DNA from: an uncultured Planctomycetaceae bacterium
GTDB lineage: Bacteria; Planctomycetota; Planctomycetia; Pirellulales; Pirellulaceae
Direction: 5' to 3'
NCBI GenBank assembly: GCA_937967665.1
Contig: CALBSZ010000349.1
Span: 1-9,564, forward strand
Length of the DNA: 9,564 nucleotides
In this document: piece by piece, positions 1 through 6,133 of the stretch
How the letters are laid out: the number at the start of each line of letters is the position of its first letter
Numbering within the stretch: the first letter of the stretch is position 1
Program-made: the position numbers and the translations under genes
The notes under the pieces: generated by a model
Told to the model about the DNA's origin: nothing
The model's database searches: none
Seen by the model: the letters and a program-made list of their open reading frames with translations, nothing else

Positions 1-230
1 TCCCGACCAAAGGAAATTCCGACGTAGAATTGAGACTCGGCAATATGAATCTGGCCATCACCGTTACGCAAGGCGGACTTGCATGCGTACTTCGCAATGT
101 ATCGGTGAGGAGGCGACTGCTCCACATCTTGGATTGCGGTCAGCGTAAGTATGTCGCTATTGTCTGCAAGCGACAGGCCGCGTCGCCGTTGATCTTCCAG
201 GAACTGCTTCATGATCGAGTCGGTCATCAT
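1..230 (-). CDS. E2-like (UBC-fold) protein, N-terminal part, runs off left edge
   Basis: This reading frame starts with ATG ATG at 230/227 and stays open for about 76 codons to the window edge. Visible features are a basic helical start (MKQFLEDQRRRG), then a segment with PPHRYIAKYACKSALR, NGDGQIHIAE and FYVGISFGR. That pattern (PP-x-RY, alternating hydrophobic strands, a glycine/aspartate turn) resembles the N-terminal helix and first beta strands of E2 ubiquitin-conjugating domains and their bacterial relatives. It lies directly downstream of the E1 gene and RING gene in one operon, the expected place for an E2. The HPN-like motif and catalytic cysteine would lie beyond the window, so the call rests on context plus the N-terminal pattern. 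The start overlaps the stop of a 15-codon ORF by four bases (ATGA), suggesting translational coupling. The start at 227 is equally possible. Sure that it is coding; moderately sure that it is an E2. Confidence 0.6.
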   Translation of the reverse strand, partial: MMTDSIMKQFLEDQRRRGLSLADNSDILTLTAIQDVEQSPPHRYIAKYACKSALRNGDGQIHIAESQFYVGISFGR

Positions 231-274
231 TCGCCGCCTTTCTCTCGATGGTCGAGTTTCAATTCCACCATCAT
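227..274 (-). CDS. 15-codon ORF between E1 and E2-like gene (possible coupling peptide)
   Basis: A short frame beginning ATG ATG GTG reads MMVELKLDHREKGGE and stops with TGA, whose bases overlap the ATG of the following E2-like gene (ATGA). A purine-rich AGGAGGG sits roughly ten bases upstream of its start, stronger than anything directly before the E2-like start. It may be a leader that delivers ribosomes to the E2-like gene, or the original N-terminus of that gene separated by a frame change. It may also be fortuitous: with 15 codons there is no statistical support from the sequence alone. Confidence 0.3.
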   Translation of the reverse strand: MMVELKLDHREKGGE

Positions 275-289
275 CACCTCATGTCCCTC

Positions 290-1387
290 CTAAATACCCA
301 ACACGTCGCCGTCACGAACGCCGTCGCTTTGCAGTGTTTGCAGCCGATCAGAATTCTCCAATTGGTCCACTCGGACGCGTTCAACTTGATCGAAACCGCG
401 GGCGATCATCCGCCTACCGCATGCCGAACACCGTGATTCGCGGTCGGTGAGCCGCCGCGCGATTCTCAGCCGCCGAGATGATTCGCGTTGACAAACTCGG
501 CAAACAAGCGACTTCACGAACGTGTGCCCAGGCAATTCAATCGCACGCTCACCTCCCCCACCCGAACTACGAAGTGTCTGTAACAGTTCACCGACCGACA
601 CTCGCGTTGACGCTATTTTGACCGGACGAATGTCAAGAATCCGATGATCGAAACGGCAATTCGGATTCCGTGTTTCGCGTGAGATGATCTGTCCCTGGTT
701 TCGCATTTCAACCACGAGTTGACGGCTGACGAGTGTCACTCCGCCGCTGTCAGCCAGCATCTTTTCGCACTCGGCTGCTTGAATTGCCGCCGCCATCGCC
801 CCCAGATGGGATGGCGCGTTCGTTGGCGCCGTGCGGTCGGCACCGCCGTCGCATGGATAGGACTGCTCGATGGCGGCGTAATCCTCGTTATTCCAAGTGC
901 ATTCCATGCACGGCGATCCTTCGTCGGGAAGGTACGCATTAACGCGAGCAATCCAGTCATCGCCACCGATACCGGCATCAATCCACGGAACTCCAAGCCG
1001 CCACGCTGCTTCATTGACGGTCATTCGTGCCTTGCGACTGTCCAGGCACGCGAGGATGATGTCGCCACGCAGTACACCAAGCGGAACATCCTCTACCCGC
1101 TTCGCAATTGTGCGGATCGCCATCTGACGATTGATGCGCCTGATTCGTCGTCCCTGCACGTCGACCTTGCGTTTGCCCACATCACGAGCTTCGATTTCTT
1201 GGGAATTCATATTTCGAGCCTCGTATCGATCGTGGTCGATCAGCGTCACGACGCCGACCCTCGCCATGCGACCGATGTGAGGAGCCAGGTGTGATCCAAT
1301 CGTCCCACCGGCACCGACGATTACGACGGACTTGCCAGTCGCCAAGCTGTGATCTTGTCTCCCTTTCCTGGCATGGCCTTGATTCAT
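290..1387 (-). CDS. ThiF/MoeB-family E1-like ubiquitin-activating enzyme
   Basis: E1-like enzymes adenylate the C-terminus of a ubiquitin-like protein with ATP and then carry it as a thioester. Using numbering from the ATG at 1387 (365 aa), the protein shows the nucleotide loop VVIVGAGGTIGS near 21-32. The adenylation motif LIDHDRYEARNMNSQ (49-63) is followed by VGKRKVD, and ACLDSRKAR (113-121) supplies the conserved aspartate. CMEC at 160-163 pairs with later CxxC pairs (CRVC 296-299, CSAC 320-323), a likely zinc site. YPCDGG has C179 as the best candidate thioester cysteine, followed by TAPTNAPSHLGAM. The C-terminal tail, with GVRDGDVLGI, looks like a small appended beta-rich piece. The start was chosen because GGAGGA precedes it by six bases. 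The A of ATG is the last base of the preceding gene's TGA (TGATG), so translation is coupled. A GTG one codon upstream is an alternative. Family certain; substrate inferred to be the 74-aa ubiquitin-like protein. Confidence 0.9.
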   Translation of the reverse strand: MNQGHARKGRQDHSLATGKSVVIVGAGGTIGSHLAPHIGRMARVGVVTLIDHDRYEARNMNSQEIEARDVGKRKVDVQGRRIRRINRQMAIRTIAKRVEDVPLGVLRGDIILACLDSRKARMTVNEAAWRLGVPWIDAGIGGDDWIARVNAYLPDEGSPCMECTWNNEDYAAIEQSYPCDGGADRTAPTNAPSHLGAMAAAIQAAECEKMLADSGGVTLVSRQLVVEMRNQGQIISRETRNPNCRFDHRILDIRPVKIASTRVSVGELLQTLRSSGGGGERAIELPGHTFVKSLVCRVCQRESSRRLRIARRLTDRESRCSACGRRMIARGFDQVERVRVDQLENSDRLQTLQSDGVRDGDVLGI

Positions 1388-1971
1388 CACATATCCTCCG
1401 GTGTCCAGCGATAGTCGGCTTCGGGTGCCGTGCTTTGATCACACATGGCACACGTGGCGTCGTACGTCCAGCATTCCAGGTCACCACCAGCGTGATGCCA
1501 GTGGCCACATTCCGGGTTTGGGCACTGCACGGCCGGGTGTTGTGAATCGATAGGCTGCTGGCAGCGAACGCAAAACACGTCGTGCCCCGCAGCAACAAAA
1601 GGGACAATCCGGGCCAGCTCTTCGGTCGAAAAGAAGAGTCGGGTGCCGATTGCGTGGACCTCTGCACCGGCACGCCTGCGGCCATGCCGAGTGCGGAATA
1701 GCAACAGCTCGTCGCGATCTCGAAGACTTCGCATGCCTACCTCCATGCGGGCGCCATTGAGAAAGATTCGTTCATCGGGCGAGGCAAGCAGTGCCCATTC
1801 GCGGCGAGTGGCCGGGCCGACACGTTGCAGCAGAATACCTTTTTTCGGCAGGGCGTCGCTCGCGACCGACTTGAGTAGCCGTCGCGATGCTGGATGGAGA
1901 GAACAGCAATCACCACGCAGTGGCGCCAACCCCCAATTCCCTGCAGGATCTTGAATGAACAAATGTGCCAT
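1387..1971 (-). CDS. FHA-like plus RING-finger protein, candidate E3 ligase or adaptor
   Basis: This is the first gene of the left operon, 194 aa from the ATG at 1971, which has GGAGGG about eight bases upstream; in-frame codons before it lack support. Residues 55-95 contain FLNGARMEVGMRSLRDRDELLL, the typical C-terminal half of an FHA-like sandwich (NG turn, L-x-D-x-D-E-L strand). I do not see the canonical phosphothreonine-binding Ser/His set, so peptide binding may differ. A linker with RLFFSTEELARIVPF leads to a C-terminal metal-binding module: C134-x2-C137, C150-x4-C155, H157/H159/H160, C167-W and C174-x2-C177. The order CxxC...C-C-H...CW...CxxC resembles the prokaryotic RING families reported beside bacterial ubiquitin-like genes. 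With the coupled E1 and the downstream E2-like gene it suggests an E3-type role. It could instead be a zinc-finger scaffold without ligase activity. Confidence 0.75.
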   Translation of the reverse strand: MAHLFIQDPAGNWGLAPLRGDCCSLHPASRRLLKSVASDALPKKGILLQRVGPATRREWALLASPDERIFLNGARMEVGMRSLRDRDELLLFRTRHGRRRAGAEVHAIGTRLFFSTEELARIVPFVAAGHDVFCVRCQQPIDSQHPAVQCPNPECGHWHHAGGDLECWTYDATCAMCDQSTAPEADYRWTPEDM

Positions 1972-2029
1972 AGGTCTATCCCTCCGAAAGTCGGGCATCA
2001 ACGTCGAGAGATTCTTTGCGAGCCCTTGA

Positions 2030-2058
2030 ACTATAACGATTGGCACTTGTCTTGTCAA
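2030..2058 (-). promoter_or_regulatory. Near-consensus sigma70-type promoter of the RING-E1-E2 operon
   Basis: On the minus strand TTGACA (2058-2053) is separated by exactly 17 bases from TATAGT (2035-2030). Transcription would start near 2023, giving a leader of about 50 nt before the RING gene at 1971, with its Shine-Dalgarno sequence in that leader. Six of six -35 bases and five of six -10 bases match consensus, so strong expression in a housekeeping-sigma context is plausible unless repressed. No clear operator was identified; an 8-bp palindrome cgatatcg lies further upstream near 2100. Confidence 0.75.
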
Positions 2059-2626
2059 ATCAGTCGTAAACCGAATAGTTGTGGATAAGTATATTTAGTC
2101 GATATCGGAATGTTTGATCAGGGACACCTTGTGGTCAAAAGCGTCACTTTTCACGCAAGAGGCGCGTATGCGGGGGCAGCACCTTCGCCGTCCAGAGACA
2201 GGGCCTGCGTGAATCAGTCACGGCGCAGCGCCGCGAACTGCACAATAAGTTGACGGACGATTGGCAAGTAGTCGCCAATACGTTGCCACGGGGACTCTCA
2301 AACACCACCGCCGTTGGTTTCGATGAACCCTGATTGCGTGGCCATCGGTTATTGGCCTGTTGCACCGGGCTGGCGACGGCAAGTGCCTTTACATGCGATT
2401 ATCAACTTGACCAATACGCTAGAAGTCAACGACCGAGGCTGCTTACTGCATCGCCGCACGGATTCAATGACCCCGCACAACCGGGTTCAGTTACCATCAC
2501 TCTGGCGCGATGATGGACGACGCGACTATCCGTGCAAGACACCACTCGGTTAGCTGACATACCGGCAAGTGCCAACTGCCACACTTGGAAACGTAGAATT
2601 GCCAGCTGTAGCGACTCTTTCTCGGA
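2059..2626. other. Gene-poor gap between the left operon and the phosphofructokinase pseudogene
   Basis: About 570 bases without a convincing gene on either strand. The first part upstream of the promoter (2059-2110) is AT-rich, which would suit regulation. On the plus strand from about 2145 to 2330 one frame reads through without a stop but lacks a clear start and Shine-Dalgarno sequence (it includes LRESVTAQRRELHNKLTDDW). It may be remnant coding sequence or chance. I saw no RNA gene, insertion-sequence end or strong hairpin here. Confidence 0.5.
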
Positions 2627-3905
2627 TCATCTGCTACGGCGTGAACTCCGTCTTGCGCGCGGCCGCCCGCGACGTCGTTCCGACCGGTGCATCTTCTTTT
2701 TCATCTTTCCGGTCGGCAACGCTGTGTCATCGCAGCCAGGATCACTGATGTCTTTCTGCAGTTGATCGATTCTCCTCAGCTCCGCTTCGTGGTACGGCAG
2801 CGGAGGAGCGTCAAAAGGGCGCCGCTCGATCCTCCCTTTAGTAACGCATAATACGCCGCTCTTCGGCTGGTTCTTGACGAGCGACTCCAATGTCTTTTCA
2901 GCAAAATTGGCTGCCAGCAAACGATCGTCGGCTGTTGGCGAGCCGCCTCGCTGCACGTAACCAAGTACCGTTAGTCGAACATCAACCTTTCTCAGCGATC
3001 CTCTAATGTCGATCTCGTTGAAGTATTGAACAAGGTAGTTCGTCACGGCTTCGCCCGGGCTAGATCTCTTACTTGAACCGGCTAGGACATCGTCCGCAAG
3101 CTCAACTCCCTCGGCCACCAAGACGATGAAATGACTACGGCCACGCTTCAGGGAATCCTCGATTCGCATTGCGATTTCTAGCAACTTGTCTCCGTCAAGT
3201 ACCCCTCGTTCCGGCGTCACTGCGATCTCGGCCCCCGAAGCCACTGCGGCCGTCTCGGCCAACAGCCCGCTGTTACGGCCCATCGTCTCGAGCACCATGA
3301 TCCGCCGATGGGATCGAGCCGTGTCGTTTACATCGCGGACGGTACGGACCACTGTATTCACCGCCGTATCCCAACCCAGCGTGACTTCCGACAACGGAAA
3401 ATCGTTATCGATGGTGGCCGGAACTCCAATAACGAGCATTCCGGACTCTTTCGCGAGATCCGCGGCACCACGCAGCGACCCGTCCCCACCCACAACAACG
3501 ACGGCATCAACAGCTAAGTTGTCGAGCAGCTTGACCACTTGGCCTCGCCACTACCTATCTTCTTCATACGCTGGGCATCGCGTAGAAGCCACCCGGAACC
3601 ACGATTCCGCTGACAGATCTTGAGTCAAGGCGTACAATCTGCTGTTCGGAGTCTTCAAGCCCACGACGGCCAACCTGAGACTCGAGCAACCTAAGACATT
3701 CGCCGTCCATGGCCTGCATGGAGGACTGCAAATCGCAGACTTCAACAAGCCCTGAAAACCCCGACTTGATTCCGACTACTTCGATCTCGTGCCGATTCCA
3801 TGCCAGGCGAACCAACGCGCGAAGATAGGCATTCATGCCCGGCGCGTCCCCACCACTGAAAAGAACTGCGATCCGCCTGATCCTTCGACTCGGAGCCTTA
3901 CCCAT
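2627..3905 (-). pseudogene. pfkA: 6-phosphofructokinase, broken by a short deletion and a nonsense codon
   Basis: An intact enzyme would phosphorylate fructose 6-phosphate to fructose 1,6-bisphosphate in glycolysis. The gene starts at ATG 3905 (AAGAGG six bases upstream) with MGKAPSRRIRRIAVLFSGGDAPGMN, the N-terminal phosphofructokinase signature. The frame continues to RSVSGIVVPGG and then terminates at TGA 3564. The family sequence resumes in another frame as STRCPAYEEDR, meets an in-frame TAG at 3551-3553, and continues as WRGQVVKLLDNL. The rest follows in that frame: GGDGSL (the glycine after GGD is typical of ATP- rather than PPi-dependent enzymes), PATIDND (catalytic aspartates), MGRNSG, VAEGVE and GYVQRGGSP. 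Compared with Escherichia coli PfkA, about four residues between the GG and STR are missing, with a net frame change, as expected for a deletion of about 11 bases near 3588. The C-terminus ends in an arginine-rich tail not seen in typical relatives. Two independent lesions make a functional product unlikely. Confidence 0.85.
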
Positions 3906-4009
3906 GATAACCTCTTGCCTGTTGAGTTCATGTGCGGCTGATCTTGCCCGGGAAAAACACAACGTAACATTTCGCAGAACCAAGAGCAATCCCTTAACGA
4001 ACATTTTCG

Positions 4010-4018
4010 TGCTATAAT
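4010..4018 (+). promoter_or_regulatory. Extended -10 promoter for the LysR-type gene
   Basis: TGCTATAAT gives a perfect extended -10 element: TG, one base, then TATAAT at 4013-4018. The region where a -35 would sit (about 3990-3996) is poor, as expected for extended -10 promoters. Transcription would start near 4025, about 60 bases before the TTG start at 4087. The promoter lies between the divergent start of the phosphofructokinase pseudogene and the regulator, so autoregulation of this interval is possible (inference). Confidence 0.6.
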
Positions 4019-4086
4019 TGCCAATCGGAATTATTGTGACTTCCTCCCTTGCTGATTCGAATGACCAAATCCTCGGAGCCTAGACC

Positions 4087-5061
4087 TTGCCACGAAAAGT
4101 CAGCCTGTCGATCGAGTTACTGGAAACTTTCGTTACGTTAATCGAGCATGGTGGCGAAGCTGCTGCCGCTGGGGAAGCACTTGATATTCAGCAGGCGAGC
4201 ATGTCGAAGCGACTCCGCTTCCTGCAACATGCGGGCCCCGTTCTCGGGCATCCCTGGGTGGTCCGCGATGGACGTCGCTGGAAATTGACTGAAGAGGGCG
4301 AAAAGGCACTTCCAGCAGTCCAGCAACTCCTGGCGCGCTACAACCAATTACGCTCGTTCATCGATCAAGAGCGGCCTGATTTGGCATTCGCGAGTGGGCG
4401 ACACGCAGTTCTCGGATTTGTCCGATTGGCTTTGGGCAAATTTCGTGAACGCCATGAAAATGCTCGTTTGCGCGTTTCGACGCTACGTGGCACAGCGCGG
4501 ATCGAAGGTGTCGCCAACGGTTCGCTCGACTTGGCGACCGTCGCGGAAAATGACGAGACCATTCACCAGATTGCAAGGCGAAAGCTGCATGTCGAGACGA
4601 TTGCAACCAATCGTCTGGCTTTGGTGTGCGCCGCAGGCACTCCGTGGGCCAAGGAGCTTCGAAAAAGTAGCAAGACCGGCTCGAAAATATCGCAACTCAA
4701 GGACTTCCCGCTGATCTTACCTGAGCCCGACGCCGGCGTTCGTCAGCAGTTGGACAGCGTTTTTCTCACGCACAAACTCGTTGGTAAACTCGACATTCAC
4801 TTGGAGATCGGCGGTTGGGGCACGATTCTCGACTATGTCCGCGACGGCCACGGCGTCGGCATCGTCAGCGAGTCGGCTTTACGAACCGTTCCGACACGCC
4901 GCGAACTCGTTGCTGCATACTTCAGCCCGAAGGCGATCCCCGTCATCAATACAAAGATCATCTGCCGCTACAAAGTCGACACCGACGAGCTAGATCTGAA
5001 CGAACTGGCACAAGAGTTCTACGCTTTGCTAAAGAACGCTGCGGGGACGCAGTCGAAGTAG
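4087..5061 (+). CDS. LysR-type transcriptional regulator
   Basis: This is a 324-aa protein, the usual LysR-family length. An N-terminal winged helix-turn-helix occupies roughly residues 5-65 (LLETFVTLIEHGGEAAAAGE, then ALDIQQASMSKRLRFLQ, then a wing with WKLTEEGEKAL). A linker helix follows, then a periplasmic-binding-protein-like effector domain from about 90 onward (GFVRLALGKF, RLRVSTLRGT, GSLDLATV, LALVCAAGTPWA, YVRDGHGVGIVSESAL). The recognition region departs from the classic family pattern (EHGGEAAAAG in place of the usual gSf-t-AA), so it is a divergent member. The TTG start is chosen because GGAG at 4075-4078 sits eight bases upstream and the reading begins PRKVSLSIELLETF, where the family normally begins. 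It is the only plus-strand gene here. It is divergent from the broken phosphofructokinase and convergent with the right operon. Its effector and targets cannot be told from sequence; LysR regulators often control the divergent neighbour. Confidence 0.9.
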   Translation: MPRKVSLSIELLETFVTLIEHGGEAAAAGEALDIQQASMSKRLRFLQHAGPVLGHPWVVRDGRRWKLTEEGEKALPAVQQLLARYNQLRSFIDQERPDLAFASGRHAVLGFVRLALGKFRERHENARLRVSTLRGTARIEGVANGSLDLATVAENDETIHQIARRKLHVETIATNRLALVCAAGTPWAKELRKSSKTGSKISQLKDFPLILPEPDAGVRQQLDSVFLTHKLVGKLDIHLEIGGWGTILDYVRDGHGVGIVSESALRTVPTRRELVAAYFSPKAIPVINTKIICRYKVDTDELDLNELAQEFYALLKNAAGTQSK

Positions 5062-5069
5062 AATGAGTT

Positions 5070-5101
5070 GCCCCTGAATCCGTCGCATCGGCGGCAGGGG
5101 C
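5070..5101 (+). terminator. Weak hairpin after the LysR-type gene
   Basis: GCCCCTG (5070-5076) pairs with CAGGGGC (5095-5101), with an inner ccg/cgg pairing, nine bases past the regulator's stop. No T run follows on the plus strand, so it is a weak terminator at best. The stronger hairpin at 5152-5185 may stop plus-strand transcription as well. Confidence 0.3.
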
Positions 5102-5140
5102 CAGGAACTAACAGATCGCTCACTTTGCGAACTGATAGCT

Positions 5141-5185
5141 AAAAAAAGGAAGCAGCTGGGCCACCCGCTAGGGTGGCCCAGCTGC
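5141..5185 (-). terminator. Strong Rho-independent terminator of the right operon
   Basis: GCAGCTGGGCCACCC (5152-5166) and GGGTGGCCCAGCTGC (5171-5185) form a perfect 15-bp GC-rich stem with a four-base loop. Read on the minus strand the stem is followed by TTCC and then seven T residues (5147-5141). It lies 20 bases past the stop of the 41-aa gene and marks the end of the operon that enters from the right edge. Confidence 0.9.
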
Positions 5186-5204
5186 GGATTAGCTCATGCA
5201 TTTA

Positions 5205-5330
5205 TTAGCGGCGACGACGGTTTCGGGTGCGGCCGGCGTGGTAGCCTTTGCGGCTGCCGATGCGCTTGCCAGATCTGTAAATCCAGTAGGCGATGGCAGC
5301 GATGACAAATAGCCAGATTGTGGTTTCCAT
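5205..5330 (-). CDS. 41-aa single-span membrane peptide with basic tail
   Basis: This small gene is the last in the right operon. ATG at 5330 is preceded by a near-perfect Shine-Dalgarno sequence (AGGAGG, four-base spacing). The product begins METTIWLFVIAAIAYWIY, one hydrophobic helix (about residues 5-18), followed by GKRIGSRKGYHAGR and a terminal run of arginines. By the positive-inside rule the basic tail should be cytoplasmic and the short N-terminus outside. The stop is TAA at 5205-5207, just before the terminator. Function unknown. Its tail could bind nucleic acid or an acidic partner, but that is a guess. The strong ribosome site and exact fit between the preceding gene and the terminator argue that it is real. 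Confidence 0.7.
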   Translation of the reverse strand: METTIWLFVIAAIAYWIYRSGKRIGSRKGYHAGRTRNRRRR

Positions 5331-5362
5331 TTGTCCTCCTGTTTCGTGTCAGGTGTTGGCAA

Positions 5363-6133
5363 TTAGCCCTGCCACTGGCGACAGTGGTTTTCGCGCAGCT
5401 CGCACATGGAACACGTCCAACTCGGCCGGTAGAGAAATCGGCGAGATGAAACTGCATGGCAATACTCGCGAATCACGGAGAATAGACGTTGAAAATGGTT
5501 GTCGCTGCGGGCAGGGTAGCGGTGCGTTTCTGTCTTGGGCGTTTTGGTTTTGATCAGACTGCGGATTTGAAGTTCGTGTTCCGCCGCGCCGAAATCCTGA
5601 CGAAAGGCGAAGGCGTTGCAGGCGAGTTGAATCTCGTGGGCAATCTCGAGCGGCGCACTGGACCTGGACGAGGTCTTGAAGTTTACAAGCACGGGTCCGT
5701 TGGAAGAATCCAAAACAAGGTCTACGACAGTGCGCAGAGGTAGTCCCAAATCGTGGCCTGTAGTTGGGTCGATCAACGCGCACTCCAGTGACAGGTCTAC
5801 GGCGAGGGGAACGCCTTCGTCGCTGTCGCGCCGATCGAGATAGGCTTTGACAAGTCCGATTGCTTGCTGTTGCAGTGCCGTCTCCTCGGCGAGCGAACTG
5901 AACTGCATCTTTTCGTCGGAAACCGCCTCGTCCCACGCCTCCGTGATTTGCTGCGAACTGTCGGCTGTTGAAAGGTGCGAGCCTTCCTGTTGGTGCCGAT
6001 AGAAGAACCGCAGCGCGTGACGGACGCGCTGACTGAGAAACAGGCTCGGCGTGGGCGGCTCGTCGATGCGATCCACATAACGACACTTGAACTTCAAGGG
6101 GCAGGCGAGCCACGTATTTAACGCCCTTCGCCT
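5363..6133 (-). pseudogene. PD-(D/E)XK nuclease of the RecB/Cas4-like type, start-less and probably degenerate
   Basis: The frame opens after a TGA at 6136-6134 and reads RRRALNTWLACPLKFKCRYV, the usual N-terminal motif (x-x-W-x-x-CP-x-x-F/Y-x-x-x-Y) of RecB-family nucleases. The core follows as LRTVVDLVLDSSNGPVLV, NFKTSS and HEIQLACNAFAFRQ, then a C-terminal cluster CSMC-x5-HC-RQW typical of Cas4/AddB-like iron-sulfur ends. No ATG, GTG or Shine-Dalgarno sequence precedes the CP motif. The only start-like codon, TTG at 6097, would remove the motif's cysteine. The expected VH-x-AL reads VRHAL, and the expected D/E-x-K reads N-F-K, so metal binding is probably lost while the upstream aspartate and the glutamine motif remain. 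The frame overlaps the end of the 187-aa E2-like gene in the -1 frame. Most likely a decayed gene fused at a deletion junction. A frameshifted fusion or a non-catalytic binding domain is less likely. Confidence 0.65.

Noticed and set aside
30..293. 87-aa plus-strand ORF at the left edge
   Set aside because: It is antisense to the edge-truncated E2-like gene, which has better context, operon position and an E2-like residue pattern.
719..1294. 191-aa plus-strand ORF
   Set aside because: It is antisense to the E1 gene, whose motifs are unmistakable on the other strand; no ribosome site and no recognisable protein features.
1182..1685. 167-aa minus-strand ORF
   Set aside because: It overlaps both the RING and E1 genes in another frame, and its composition is typical of a shadow frame.
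2144..2365. 73-aa minus-strand ORF in the gene-poor gap
   Set aside because: No ribosome site, no domain-like pattern, and the neighbouring frames look equally open.
2314..2553. 79-aa plus-strand ORF in the gene-poor gap
   Set aside because: No Shine-Dalgarno sequence and an irregular composition without hydrophobic periodicity.
5152..5185. Perfect inverted repeat considered as a transposon end or attachment site
   Set aside because: The stem-loop with a following T run on the minus strand, placed just after the last gene, is fully explained as an intrinsic terminator; no second copy or target duplication was seen.
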